A stretch of 64,000 bases of DNA. Source: Paralithodes platypus (taxonomy: Eukaryota; Arthropoda; Malacostraca; Decapoda; Lithodidae). Position 1 is the stretch's first letter. Every line of letters begins with the position of its first letter. The translations under genes were made by a program, and so were the position numbers. The notes beneath the pieces were generated by a model, which saw only the letters and a program-made list of their open reading frames with translations, had not been told where the DNA came from and did no database searches. The stretch is from NCBI GenBank assembly GCA_032716605.1, contig CM064519.1:23327688-23391687 (forward strand), in the 5' to 3' direction. Below, piece after piece: positions 20,213-31,999 of the stretch.

Positions 20213-21102
20213 TTAAGGGGACCGACCGGTTAATTTAGGCTTAAAAAACTCGAAATCCTGAAAACACCAATAGGTGTTTACTCAACAAGAGTCAACATCC
20301 CTTCATAAGCCAGTGAAATGTTATTAGTGAAAACCCATTGGAAATAGTATTTTTTTATGTTTTCCAAACTTTTCCTGTAATTCTAAAAACGTTATATAGC
20401 GAACTTTGAAATTGACATGCTCAGTAACTACTGGTCGTACGAGGAGCATACCTATATAAATCGAAAGAGCGTAAGCTACTCTACAACCTACCATACGCTT
20501 TATCTTCTACTTTGCCATGTTCCCGCATAAAATATTGTAAATCTAAAAAAACAAAAGTAAAAATGTTCACCTAATGACCTTAGACTTTCACCTGTTTTTC
20601 TCAGAACCTATAGTGCCGCACTATCGGATGTTATTTTAGTTATTATTGGACCTATAGGAATGGTGTATATACCATTGGAAAGGTAATTAAAAACACTAAA
20701 AGGCCTATAAACCAAATTTACTCTAATAATTTAAAAAATTTCACAATATGTCGTCAAAGTTGTAATTTTCTATAAATATATTCGCCTGAATCCGTCATCA
20801 CCTAAATCGAACAAATACACAAAATATATAAAATGTGTTTTATAGAAACTATAGATACACTTTTTGTGAGTTGTTTGATCACATAAAACATGTGCTATGG
20901 GTATTTCTGTAGGAGTTTATCATTTTCTGCAGTACTATGATTTTCAATGTTTTTTTTACCTAAATTGCAAGAAAAAAGCAAAAATAAAGTAAAATAAAAA
21001 AAAATTTGATCTAGTTTTATGGTCATATACACCTGTGCCAAATTTCATTTAAATTGATAGTAAGACCTGGAAGTAGGGTAATTAACCGGTCGGTCCCCTT
21101 AA
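20213..21102. mobile_element. TTAA element with GGGGACCGACCGG termini
   Basis: TTAA at both ends (20213-20216, 21099-21102), then perfect 19-bp inverted repeats GGGGACCGACCGGTTAATT. Interior AT-rich and non-coding. The termini begin GGGGA, unlike the CCC termini of the other TTAA MITEs, but like 50680-51471, so this is a second terminal type. Confidence 0.85.
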
Positions 21103-21581
21103 CCCTTCAAACTCGGATGGTACACGTGTGTACCATTATGTTTTGCCCCCAGGAACCCGGGTGGTACAACATTGTACCAGTGGTTGAAAGCCTGTGAGCT
21201 TGGTGTGCGAGGCGTCGGTCCGACGCATGTAAACAACAGCCGGCTGGACCGACGCCCCGCATCTCCGGCCACAAGAAGGAGAGCGTCGCTTGTTCGTGTG
21301 TGCCTGTATGTTGTTAAGTATCGAAAAGTATTGTAAAGTGGCTGTTGTTGCCGTAAGTTATCTCCACTGAAATCATCATCACAAATCAACCAGTTGACTT
21401 AGAGAGCTCTACTTAACGCCATTCTACAGGTAAATAACACAGCTACGCTTGGGGATGCGCGGGAATGTGGGAAGCAGTCAGCATAACAATGATACGGTAG
21501 CCTAGCCTAGACGTTTTTCGGCCAAAACACCCGGGTTTCGGGCAATATTTATGTAATGCGTAGCCGGGGCTGGAGGGTTAA
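21099..21581. mobile_element. TTAA MITE with GGTAC-type palindromes
   Basis: TTAA at 21099-21102 (shared with the previous element) and 21578-21581. The right half is nearly identical to 18886-19372, but the left 90 bp differ: the duplicated subterminal site is GGTACACGTGTGTACC at 21119 and GGTACAACATTGTACC at 21163, placed after (C)TCGG and CCCGG boxes 45 bp apart. Confidence 0.9.
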
Positions 21582-21678
21582 GCCAACAAACACTTTATTT
21601 AAGGTAACTGACACATCCTTTTAATGTTTTCTTATCATTTACAACTATTTATATTTCTATTTCTAATATATTTCGGGT

Positions 21679-21890
21679 TTAAACTCTGGCTCGAAGAAAA
21701 TCGATAATGGTGGCACTTTAGTAAACTGGCGGTAAATAAAACCACACGCGTATCGGTTCGGCCAAGATTACTCGGTTTATATAAGTTTATTATGAAATAT
21801 AATTTAGTATTATGGTAAGTTGCCTACCTACTATTATGCTTATAAGATATAATAAGTACAGTACTGTAATGATAAGTAAATGATTGTGGG
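21679..21890. repeat. Dispersed repeat, copy 1
   Basis: CTCGAAGAAAATCGATAATG, GTGGCACTTTAGTAAAC, CGTATCGGTT and ATGATAAGTAAAT appear in the same order at 61320-61470. Non-coding, class unknown. Confidence 0.7.
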
Positions 21891-22206
21891 CCTATATCGG
21901 CGATGTCGGTCACTCAGAATCTTGGCGCTTCAAATAAAAATGTTTTGAAAGTCGTAAACAACTTTACTTTATTTATTTATATATCCCATGGCCTGTCCGG
22001 GAATTGGCGAGGTTCGGATAATGACAGGTCTCATATGGGGGAGATTACTATATGTATAAATGTGTCCCACAACCGATATAAATGTACTAATTAATACGGA
22101 AATTCGGCGGGTGCCGCCCATAAGTAATTATTCTCATAAACTATGTTGTTTGAAATTTGCGAGGTCACATGTCCCCCATAATCTCGCAAATTTGGAGGAT
22201 GGACTG

Positions 22207-22242
22207 TATCTATCTATATGCTCAGGCACAATCCCCACTTTT
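22207..22242 (-). mobile_element. 3' tail fragment of the RTE-like LINE
   Basis: TATCTATCTATATGCTCAGG followed by CACAATCCCCA matches the extreme 3' end (read on the minus strand) of the LINEs at 6864 and 58297. Only about 35 bp, a very short 5' truncation. Confidence 0.6.
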
Positions 22243-22281
22243 CTTGAAGAACTGTAACTTGAATTAGATTATATCAGGTCT

Positions 22282-22534
22282 CTTCCCAAATTGACTAATT
22301 CCTTGAACGTGACGATAGTGCGTTGTTATGTGTGCGATTAGTTTGCTTGGGAAACAGATTAACTTGCTCATATAGTAATGTACACCCTATGTGGTGGATT
22401 ATGTTCTTTTATTTCATAAATTTTATTTTAGTAAGCGTTTATTTCCACATAACGATTTTGATAAGTTATTTTGCCTTTATATTGTCTTTGTCCAAGTTTT
22501 GGTTTGTTTACTTTGCAAGTTTTACATTTTAATT
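22282..22534. repeat. Dispersed repeat copy B (empty site for the hairpin)
   Basis: Uninterrupted counterpart of 3236-3702; CGATTTTGAT occurs once, at about 22452, where copy A carries the 204-bp hairpin. No gene content. Confidence 0.85.
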
Positions 22535-22627
22535 GATCAGGCTCCCAATGGATGGCACGCAAAGAAACAATTTATTATCGCTCTGTTTATGCCCTCAATA
22601 ATGAATTATACATGACAAGAAATCGTT

Positions 22628-23290
22628 CATCATCATCATCATCTCCGACGCCTTGTTTCCCCCTGGGAAACCCCCGCTAAAGGATAGCCATGACAGAAAC
22701 GTCTCCAGGCTACTTTGTCAAGACATGCTTCCTTTGCCCGTGCCACAATGCCCCTTCCACTACGTGGAAGTTTTTCTTCAATATATTTTTCTACTTTCTT
22801 TTCCCATACCATAGGTGGTCTTCCACTACTAGCTGTTCCACTCACCTGACTCCCATATATCTTTCTTGGCATTCTGTCTTCATCCATTCTCTGAACATGA
22901 CCATACCACCTCAAAGTACTTCTCTTTATCCACTCAACCACTTCACAAACAATGCCTAAAGCTTGCTCTAGTATTCCAAAGGACTCCTACACTTCCTTAT
23001 TACTTGTCCCATCTAGCCTATTCACACCAGCTACCATTCTGAAAAAGCTCATCTCCACAGCTCTCAGTTTGGAGAGGTCCTCGTCACTTGCTGTCCATGT
23101 TTCACTTCCATATGAGTGTGTTGGGAGCAGCACACTGTTTCTCAGTGACTTTTTAACTTCCTGACTAACCATTCTTCCTCTGAGAATACTATCAAGTTCT
23201 CCAATCACCTTTCTCCCTTGCATTTTTCTCTCTTTTATCTCACTCTCCATTTTACCATATGTGCATAGTACAGATCCCAAATACTTGAAT
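22628..23290 (-). pseudogene. LINE C-terminus with (GAT)n tail
   Basis: Reads leftward: ETWTASDEDLSKLRAVEMSF, then a nonsense codon at about 22984, then STLRWYGHVQRMDEDRMPRK and GRPPMVWEKKV, the signature C-terminal tail of RTE/R1-like reverse-transcriptase proteins. Both halves are in one frame. The 3' end is ATCATCATCATCATC (plus strand) at 22628. 5'-truncated; no reverse-transcriptase core. Confidence 0.8.
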
Positions 23291-23880
23291 TATACTGAAA
23301 TTTGTTCGATAATAAATAGACTCCTGGTTCTTCGGCGTTCAACTCGTCACAATTGCTTTATAAGCTGAGCAATATTATTCTTTATATGAAATAAGATTTT
23401 TTCACTGGGTTTCCAACGGAGTTATCAGAATTTGTTTAACATCAATAGTTATTATTTATATGATAATAATCGTAAACCTTGCTCTCATGATTTGGGATAT
23501 GGCTGCCTAACGCAAAATGTTCATTCATGAACGATTTTCACCAACAATAATCTACTACAATCTATTATATCTCAAAAGATAGAGGAAAGGATAATCCAGA
23601 AAATCACCATAGAAAAACCCAGATAGCCTTAAATTATCATAGATCAAATTTATTCCAACTAAACAAATTCATAATTTTTCCAACTACTGTATATCCGACT
23701 TCCCATAGGTTTTACTCAAAATGTTGAGTGACAATATTAGGTTTGTATATTATGATAAGTATTTCCGGTCTTACGTCATAATGGCGGCGCTTCAGGCAGC
23801 CCTGTTAAGAGCTGCCTCACTTGTCAGGTGCTTTGATTTAAGAAACAAAAAATCTGATCTTTTTTGGTCCGCCCCTTGGT
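23291..23880. other. Intergenic sequence without recognisable features
   Basis: AT-rich; no open frame of note and no terminal repeats seen. Confidence 0.5.
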
Positions 23881-24250
23881 GCAGCTCCCTCCACATTCAT
23901 GGACTTGCATCTTTTCACCCAACTTTGTTCATCCATCCTCTCAACATGTATGTACGGTATGTATATACTCAGGCACATACTCTATTGCTGGGGGTGGCCG
24001 ACTCGACACGAGCCCGAACAGAAACCTTTAAAGTTGCAATTCTTAGAGTCCGGGACCACTTTTCTGTTCCGTCACATCTTTCTCTGTCTCGTTGAGTAGG
24101 AGAATTTTACAAGAGGAGGAGGATTCCTAGCCCCCTACACCCAGAAGAAAAAGTAGGACAGTAAAAGAGACAGACAGAAACAGCTAAGGTTGGGTAGAGG
24201 ATGCCAAACCTCACTCTAAATAGGACTAGCCCTCACCATGATATAAGAAG
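23881..24250. repeat. Diverged LINE 3' end and a dispersed repeat
   Basis: ACTCAGGCACATACTC...GGGGGTGGCCGACTCGACAC at 23968-24010 is a diverged form of the RTE-like 3' UTR. GGTTGGGTAGAGGATGCCAA with CTCACTCTAAATAGGACTAG at 24190-24240 recurs inverted at 52650-52735. Confidence 0.5.
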
Positions 24251-24370
24251 TATTTTTCATGCTCTTTCCAATAGTGTCATCAGAATTTGTTTATCATCAT
24301 GACTTTTTGTTATATGAATATAATATAAAAAGGTACACCTTCACTCAAAACAGTTTATATTTTATATTGG

Positions 24371-24560
24371 AGCTGTCGTGGCCTAGCGGGCTAAGGCTCT
24401 ATGCGCTATGTTGGTGACAACTAGCCGCGTGGGTTCGAATCTCGGCTATGCTACGACAGTTTCCAGTGCTATATAGCCTTCGTCGCTTAGTGCTGTAGAA
24501 TTCATTACAGTTGGGGATTTCCCGCAGATGTAATGAATTCATAAGGTTATTCAACCTTAT
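24371..24560 (+). mobile_element. SINE derived from a class II tRNA (Ser/Leu-like)
   Basis: GTCGTGGCCTAGCGGGCTAA (acceptor and D arm, A box) and GGGTTCGAATC (B box), closing with CTACGAC, which pairs with the opening GTCGTGG. The middle lacks a normal anticodon stem-loop, and a non-tRNA body (TTCCAGTGCTATATAGCC...ATGTAATGAATTC) follows, so this is a SINE, not a tRNA gene. Confidence 0.7.
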
Positions 24561-24866
24561 TATTCAAAACAGTTTATAGTATTTGTTTTATTGTTTAATT
24601 ATGAGGTATATAGCTATGTACAGTATTATTGTTATACATATAGTTCAGTGTATGAGAATGATAATAAAACAAAATAAAACTTACTAGGTGTAATAGTTTT
24701 TTTCTATGAATATTTATATTTACGATTTCTTAGGCATGACTTGATACACTTAGACAATCAAATTGCTACTTCCAGTTCACTAATAATATGTTACACTATA
24801 TATATATTTATGGAAATTAATAATTTATTCAATATAGAAGAATAGCATAATGTATTTTACATCCAC

Positions 24867-27423
24867 TTACAAGTTAGAGTGAGTCCTCCAGGGGTTTCAT
24901 ACCGCCATGTTGGAATGGAAACTTTTATTCCTCATCAAAAGTACAGTAAAAGATCTAATTCACCTAAATGGTTTGACCATAATTGTGCTAGAGTAACTGA
25001 ACAAAAAGCAATAGCCTACAATGCATACACAAGATCAAAAACACATGAAGCCTTTAATTACTTTAGAAACATCAGAAATCATGCCAAAATTGTATTAAAT
25101 CTAACTAAATCAAACTTTCTCCACAAGCAGGCAAATAAACTTCTAAATAATCCAAATGATAACAAAATATTTTGGTCTACTGTACTCTTAACTCATTCAA
25201 ATCCAACTTCACTACTGTTTCATCCATTCCACCATTAAAATCTCCGACTGGCAATCTTGTAAGTGACCCACGAGGTAAAGCTAACCTTCTTGCGGATATT
25301 TTCTCCACCAACTCAACCTTAGATGAAATAAATCAAGATGTCCCTGTACTTAATTTTAATTCGCCTGAAATTCCCTTACTTAAGATCCACACCAGACATG
25401 TCAAAACTATTTTGCAGAATCTCTCAGTAGATAAGGCTCCTGGTCTAGATGAAATTCCTCCAATAGTACTTAAGAATTGCTCCTTGGTGCTCGCTCCTGT
25501 ATTGGCAAAAATTTTCCGTCTGTGTACTCATACCTCATGCTTCCCAGTATCCTGGAAAGAAGCAAACATCCATCCAGTTCCTAAAAAAGGTGTTTCTTTA
25601 GATCCATCAAACTACAGACCAATAGCTATAACTTCCACTTTTGGTAAAGTCTTTGAAATTATATTAAATAATCACATAATTAAGCATCTTGAGAATAATA
25701 AATTAATCAGTGATAGGCAATGTGGTTTTAGACGATGTCGATTAACTGCAGACATTCTTTGCCTTCTTACGCATCAAATCAACCAAGATAAAGACCAACA
25801 TGGTGAAACACATACAATAGCACTGGATATATCAAAGGCATTTGATAGAGTCTGGCATCAATCCTTATTGTCGAAGATGTCACACTACGGCCTAGCATCA
25901 TTAGTTCCACTAATTTCTTCTTATCTTCATAACAGAAAAATGGCCTTTATTCTCAATTTCACTCAATAAATGCTGGTGTTCCCCAGGGATCAGTTTTGGC
26001 CCCAACTCTGTTCCTCATTCATATCAATGATCTTATATCTACCACTCATAATCCAATACATTCTTACACAGATGACTCAACACTCCACAGTTCCTTCACA
26101 TTTACCAATTCTTTCACCCAACCTGATCTTACAAATTTAAAAATAAACACTGCAATTTCTCTGAACCAGGACCTTTCTAGAGTTAATGAATGGGGACAAA
26201 AGAATCTAGTTTCCTTTAATGCACAGAAAAACAAGTACATTCAATTTTCTAACCGACAGAATCTCACTGACTCCCATATATTTTTTAATGATGTAAATAT
26301 TCCCACTTCCCCTAGTATTGACATTCTCGGTGTAACATTAACTACTAACCTGAGCTGGACACATTATGTTAGAAGCATTTCTAAGAATGCCTCTAAAAAA
26401 CTGGGACTCCTGTACAGAGTTCGAGAATTCTTCACTGACGAGCAGTTGGCCGTAATATATAAAAGTCATGTGCGTTCTCAGATGGATTACTGTTCACCTC
26501 TGTGGAGTGGAAGTGGGAGTGGTTGCATTGAGGCTGTTGGACAAAATTCAAAATAAAGCTATTAGATTAATCAATAACCCTGCAATCACACAGGACCTTC
26601 CTACATTATCCATACGAAGAAACGTTGCATCCCTTGCATTATTCTACAGATATTTTCACAGCAATTGTGCCGCCTCTCCACATCTTTCCCCGTAGAACTA
26701 GGGCAGCTGAGAGCGCCCATGAATTTACACTTTCTCCTCCACAATGCAGAACTTCTGCTTATCAAAATTCATTTATCCCCAGAACTACTACTCTTTGGAA
26801 TTCACTTCCCTCGATTTGCTTTCCACAAACTTACAATCTACAACAGTTTAACCCTCCTGGCCCGGTTGTCATTTTAAAATGACCACGAATTAAGGGCAGG
26901 AGCCCGGGTGTCATTTTAAAATCTGTAAGCTTGAAAGCCTATTCAGCTTGGTCTGAACGCCGTGCGTCCGACGCATGTAAACAAAGCCGATCGTTACGTC
27001 ACCGCACCTCCGAAAACAAGAAAGAGAAGACTCGTTTGTTATTGTATGTCTGTATGTCGTTGTTTCAGTAGTGAAAAGATCGTCATATTGCTAACATCGC
27101 CTGCAAGTGCTCTCCACTGAAATCTTCATCACAACTGAACCAGTTGACATAGAGAGCTCTACTCAATGCCAGTCTACAGATTGGAAACCGCACTACATTT
27201 ATAGATGCGTGGGAAATTTCTAGCAGTTAAACTAAACAAAAATACGGTAGCCTAGGCCTAGACGTTTTTCGGCCAGATCGCCCGGGTAGCCCACACTGTC
27301 ATTTTGAGAGCCTGCCCGGGCCAGGAGGATCCAGTTGTTACAAACATTTTATGAATGGAGGATGCCTTTAGGCACATGGACCTTTTTTGTTTTATCTGTG
27401 TTTTTCCTTCCTCCGTTCATTTT

Positions 27424-27455
<32 letters not shown>
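24867..27455 (+). pseudogene. Jockey-like LINE (reverse transcriptase), 5'-truncated, with nested MITE
   Basis: Three frames, separated by frameshifts near 25200, 25975 and 26550, give the endonuclease-RT linker (SPKWFDHNCARVTEQKAIAY), fingers/palm (PVPKKGVSLDPSNYRPIAIT, SDRQCGFRR, ALDISKAFDRVWH), the catalytic box HSYTDD at about 26070 (YTDD instead of the usual YADD) and the thumb/C-terminus (RTTTLWNSLPSICFPQTYNL). A TTAA MITE sits at 26848. The 3' UTR ends in A28 at 27429-27455. Same broad clade as 41066-42612. Inactive. Confidence 0.85.
26848..27331. mobile_element. TTAA MITE with TTTTAAAA palindromes, copy 1
   Basis: TTAA at 26848-26851, left end CCCTCCTGGCCCGG, right end GCCCGGGCCAGGAGG with the expected TTAA mutated. 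GTCATTTTAAAATGAC-type palindromes follow two CCCGG boxes at 26861 and 26903. Contains the shared core AACTGAACCAGTTGAC and ACGTTTTTCGGCCA. Nested in the C-terminal end of the Jockey-like LINE. Confidence 0.85.
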
Positions 27456-27457
<2 letters not shown>

Positions 27458-27471
27458 TCAAGAGTGCGACA

Positions 27472-28400
27472 GCGTACATCTCAGCTCCACTGCTTATAGA
27501 CTGAAAAACACAGCTGGTATTCTTACAGTATCTTACAGTAGATCCTCTGGAAAAAAAGGCAAACTAGGCCTGTGTATCCAGCTCATTACCAGAACTTGCA
27601 CTGCTGCGGATGTTCTCGGTGTTGGCGGCGGCAGACGCAAAAGTTTTGCTATTCTGTATTTTTGCTTTATAATCAAACTTCAACTCTTGTCTTCCCCGTG
27701 CTTTATCAAGATCACTTTCGAACTTCTTTACTGATTCGGAATAGACTACATACTGGGGCAGTGCGTTCCACTCATTTATAAAAAAAAAAAAAAAAAAAAA
27801 TAGGTCTTTGTCTTTTCAAGCCTAGTTCTTTCCTTGTAAATTTTCTTAGATTGCTCTCTCGTTCTTGTTCCCTCCCGCATCAAGAAGGTACCTTCACACA
27901 GATCCTCATCATACTTTCCTGACACTATCTTAAAAGTCTCTATCATATCCCCTCTCTTCCTCATATATGCCAGTGTCGGGAGTCCCAGTGTCCTCAACCT
28001 CTGCTTATAGCCCAGGTTCATCAAAGTTGGTACCAGCTTGCTAGCTCTCATCTGCACTTTCTCCACCGCTTCTATATCTTTCACCTTATGTGGAGCCCAC
28101 ACCTGGTTCGCATATTCCAGGTGCGGCCTAACCAGCGCTGTATAGATTCCTAAAGATTTCTTCATCCAGTGACACAAATGTCCTCCCTACAATTCTATTG
28201 GCTTTATTTATCTTCTCTGCTAAATGTTCTGAGAAATTTAACTTATTGTCTATTACTACCCCTATATATATCCTTTTCTGCACTCACTTCCTCCATTGTT
28301 TCATACATACTGTATCCTACCTTGTCTGTGCTTGTTTCGTTTTCTGCACTCGCTTCCTCCATTGTTTCATACATACTGTATCCTACCTTGTCTGTCTTGT
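27472..28400 (-). pseudogene. CR1-like LINE, 3' portion
   Basis: C-terminal reverse-transcriptase-protein segment (IYTALVRPHLEYANQVWAPH, KVQMRASKLVPTL, LGLPTLAYMRKRGDMIETFK) closely matching 43542-45131. The 3' end shows the repeated octamer-like TTACAGTA (27526-27545), typical of CR1 3' termini. Differences from the good copy: about 45 bp near 27778-27801 are replaced by an A23 run, and about 60 bp are tandemly duplicated at 28275-28395. It stops at 28400 and its sequence continues at 47331. Confidence 0.85.
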
Positions 28401-28402
28401 TT

Positions 28403-28862
28403 ACGGTTTTGACAACCCGTAGGGAAGGAAGGAAAAACTAATATTTATTGGTGGCTCCTGAAGTCAATGACGTAAGAGCCTATGATAATATGGCCTCGTT
28501 CCGGGCTCCTCAGAGCCCGGGTGTTAACCTCGATTACGGCGGTCGAGAACCAAGATCATCTTAGGGGGTACCCCTTAATCATTCCTAAGGTACGTTATTG
28601 AGATGGAGCCACTGAAAAGTAGGAAATAAAAAAGAAAAGAATTAACACAGTTTGAACACCGCGCCTCAGCTCATTCCGATCTTCCTCTGCTTCCCATGAG
28701 CCTGACTCATACCTCCTCCTGCCCAGGAGCGACCTCTAAAGTATATCAAGTTGAGCATGTGAATGGGAAGGGGATGGTGGGAGGGCAATTGTCGTCATTG
28801 ACTTCAGGAGCCACCAATAAATATTAGTTTTTCCTTCCTTCCCTACGGGTTGTCAAAACCGT
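28403..28862. mobile_element. Fold-back MITE with perfect 70-bp inverted repeats
   Basis: 28403-28472 and 28793-28862 are exact reverse complements (start ACGGTTTTGACAACCCGTAG). The 320-bp interior shares about 290 bp with 47040-47288 inverted. No coding capacity and no obvious superfamily. Directly abutted on its right by the 41-bp repeat at 28863. Confidence 0.9.
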
Positions 28863-28903
28863 AATTTATTGGTGGCTCCTTACGTCAATGACGTAAGAGC
28901 CTA
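28863..28903 (+). repeat. 41-bp terminal inverted repeat, left copy
   Basis: Identical, in reverse complement, to 47289-47329. Begins AATTTATTGGTGGCTCC and contains the 17-bp palindrome TTACGTCAATGACGTAA. Bounds an 18.5-kb segment that interrupts a CR1 copy. Confidence 0.9.
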
Positions 28904-29180
28904 GAATATCCCGACCGGTGGAGGGACCTTCATATGCTCATCAAGCTAAAAACAAGAATCTATTAGGAAGACCAAAAAATGAAAACTGTGACCTGTGTTT
29001 AAAATATAAGAGTATAGCAGTAAGAAAAAGATGTATATGGCGGGTACCATTAAAGAAGCCTTATCTCAGAAGAATAGAACTACTGAGGTGTGAATACTGG
29101 TAATCGTACATCACAAAAATAAAATTAACAATAAAGTTACACATTGCAATAATGTATAGGTATTGCTATGTAACAGATCT
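28904..29180. other. Unassigned sequence inside the bounded segment
   Basis: AT-rich; a 61-codon frame at 28918-29103 has no recognisable domain. Confidence 0.4.
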
Positions 29181-29399
29181 AGTGCAGTAATAGCACTCCT
29201 GCTATCCATTCGGATTCTGTGTCCTGCCAACTTGTCATGGAACTTAACACGCCCCCTCCTTTTTCCTTTAAGGTGGATGGTAGAACACAATGTCTATTAC
29301 CTTCCAACACTGGTAATAAAAGCATTGAACAAATATATCCATCTACTTATTGGCCTCAGTGGGCATGTTCCAGCCTCAACGCTATGCTTGGTAATTTGT

Positions 29400-29915
29400 G
29401 TCTTATCCAGATGTACCGATAAGCATATGGCTAGGGAACGCCGTGTTAGAGGACCAAAGACCCGTCTGAGTTATATCCTTCACTGAAAAACCAATGGGGA
29501 AAACTCCTGGTGGTGGCCCATATGTGCATATCATGGGTTTTATGCAATCAACTGAGGGTCAGCTTCCTTAATTATATCTGCAATAAAGGTTGCTAACACT
29601 TTCTTTCTTTCCTAACCTTATTGACCCTTCTGGAGGAAACCACAATTGAGTCATATTCCTAGAAATAACAGACTTAGAGTAGGTATATAGTGCTTTAACA
29701 GGGCATAGAGCATGGAGTATCTTTGCTCTTTTCAAGGCAGGAATAAAGAGAGGTGTAAGGATATGTTCCTGGTGCTCATTTTTGCGATTAATCTGGTGCA
29801 GTAACCATATGTACAGAATCATTATTAGGGGCAAAAAACATAGACAGTTAGTGGGCCTTGCCATGGCTGTCCATTCTGAGACCCTATGGACAGTAGCCAG
29901 GGTCATCAGAGACAC
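29400..29915 (-). pseudogene. Tyrosine recombinase domain of the DIRS-like element
   Basis: MTLATVHRVSEWTAMARP carries the first catalytic Arg context (HRVSE); HALCPVKALYTYSK is the usual CPV-AL motif of DIRS recombinases; beyond a stop, another frame gives IIKEADPQLIA and a W-F region. Site-specific recombination would insert the circular intermediate. Broken by at least two stops. Confidence 0.75.
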
Positions 29916-30249
29916 ACACTTTTTTAAGTTTCTTGTCTGTATTTGGTCTCGCAGGATAAGACCTAGACTGTGACAAAGTTAGGACCCTCGTGATTGACCA
30001 TTGAGGAAGCAAACAACGATTTGGGGCTCTGAGCTTAAAGCAAGCCTACATAAAACCATGTTCGTCTTTCTGGGGCAAAGGTTAACCAGTAAGAGACAAG
30101 AAGGGTTGCTTTCTGCCAATACGTGGTTTATAAGTGTGTTAACTGTTAGTTTTTAAAAAACGATTAAGCAATTTAGGTGCTTCAGTAACAAAGCAACCGA
30201 TGGAGACTGCTGGGTTGACTACACTCCAAGTTGTAAATTGTTTTAAAGT

Positions 30250-31690
30250 GTGAACTATACTGTCTTAAGTTGATGCTGTGTATTGATTAGTGAGCGTATC
30301 CGTGATTTCCTTGTCGTAGGACGGTAGCCACTTGGATTTGAGAATGTCCACACAGTAAAATTGAGCGAGGTCTGCTGGTTTCCAATTTCTTTCGAGTGGA
30401 AATAGGACAGGGGGGGGGGGGTTGCAGAGGTTTTTGTACCACTGAGTAAGTTGAGTGCAATACCTGAGTAGGCCACATAGGGGCAACCCGGCCCATTTGA
30501 CCCTGGAAAAACCTGAGGTGATGAATGATTCTCACATCAAATTCTATGTCCACCTGTTCCAATTCACTGTGAGGGCATCTGGGCCCCATTCTCGTGTAAT
30601 GTCATTCCGAGATATGTACGACTGGAGCTTCGTTGATTTTACGAGATGTAAACAGATCGGTTTGGTGTAAAAATTGGGAGAATTAAGTGGTTGGCTGCTT
30701 TTTGTTTGAAAGCCCATTCCGCTGAGGTAATCTTTCCCTTGGACTGAGCATCCGTCCACAGGTTGGAGATTCCTGGTAGATATGTTGCATGGATTAATAT
30801 GGAATGTTTTTGGGCTAGAAAGCATATCTTTTCCCGAGAGATCTTGGGGAAACCTGGCCCGGGTGGGGACCTGTTTCCTTAAGCAAATTACAGTTGTCAT
30901 GTTGTCCATCCGGCATGCCATTGACCTGGAGGTCAATGACATTGCATGAACTCTGGGAAAATTAGAGGGACTGTTAGCTCTTGGATATTGATGTGACCCT
31001 GACTTAATGTTGTCCCTTTCCCGTGATTCTGGTGGCCTTCCGTTGACTGATAGTCCCATCCTATCAGACTCGAGGTGTCTGTGTCCACCCATAGAGTGGG
31101 AGGTGGATCTGACCAATGTGTCACTGATCCATTTACTTGAGGTTTTACCACAAACGACAGAGGGTGTAAAATTCTCTTTGGGATGAAGAGAGGGGAATTG
31201 TGAGGTGTTAGAGGGAAGGCTTTGTTGCCTGGCCAGATTAGTTCCTTCAACCTGAGGAAGCCTAGGGGCCTTGTAATTTTGAGCCCAGTTTCAAGGTCCT
31301 ATAGGGAATTCCCAAAGTTTCCTGGTTATAGTCTTGGTATGCAATACTTTGAACAGTTTTATTTGAAGACGTTTGGCATTCGTTAGACTTTGTTTTATAG
31401 TCTGAAGACGTGTATCCCAGATTAATGCTATTCATTCTGCTGATTGTGTAAGAGTGAGATTTTGATTTATCTAATTTTACTCTGAAAACCAACTTTGTCC
31501 CATGTTGCATGACTATCAAGGTTTGTTCTTGGTAATGGTGTGGGGAAGACCACAGCATCATCCAATCTTGAAGGTAAAGCAGTATTTTTACACCGTAGAG
31601 TAGAGGGAGGAGAGATTGTTTCACTATCTTGGTGAAAAATTCTGGGAGCTATGATCAAGCTGAAAGGAGTTCTGGTGAACATCGCCGCTT
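30250..31690 (-). pseudogene. Reverse transcriptase/RNase H of the DIRS-like element
   Basis: RT palm fragments FTRTPFSLIIAPRIF and ILLYLQDWMMLWSS; the YLDD box has become YLQD, so a metal-binding Asp is lost. RNase H starts with WVDTDTSSLIGWDYQSTEGH and continues INIQELTVPLIFPE, MDNMTTVICLRKQ and YISRNDITREWGPDALTVNW. Frames alternate across several frameshifts. Confidence 0.8.
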
Positions 31691-31999
31691 TGATTCTGAA
31701 TGGGATAGCTAGGAACTTTTGGTACCTCTTGCTATTGTGATGTGCCAGTAGGAGTCTTCTATAGCTAGAGTAATTATTCAGACCTTGGTTGTAGAATTAG
31801 GTTTACTTGGGAAATAGTTAACATCCTGAACTTCATATTGTGAATTAATTTGTTGAGGAGGAACCTGTCTATCGTAGGATTTAGTTGTAGACTGTCCCTT
31901 TTGGGGAGAGGAACATGTGTGATAGAGAAGCTGGCATGCCTTCTGGCACCTAAGTCACAACATTGTCGGTCAACATTTGGTTCATCAATGTTTTTTTAA

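Larger units (their letters stand above)
19889..22206. mobile_element. Tigger-like TA element 3 with two nested TTAA elements
   Basis: CAGTCCATCCTCCAAATATG at the left and CAGTCCATCCTCCAAATTTG inward from the right; TA at 19887-19888 and 22207-22208. Subterminal ATATGCGA / CATTTGCGAG motifs are iterated at the left end. The ends resemble known Tigger3-type termini. No transposase. Contains TTAA elements 20213-21102 and 21099-21581 and a dispersed repeat at 21679-21890. Confidence 0.9.

Noticed and set aside
24371..24460. Functional tRNA gene
   Set aside because: Acceptor stem and both internal promoter boxes are present but the anticodon arm does not fold and a SINE body follows.
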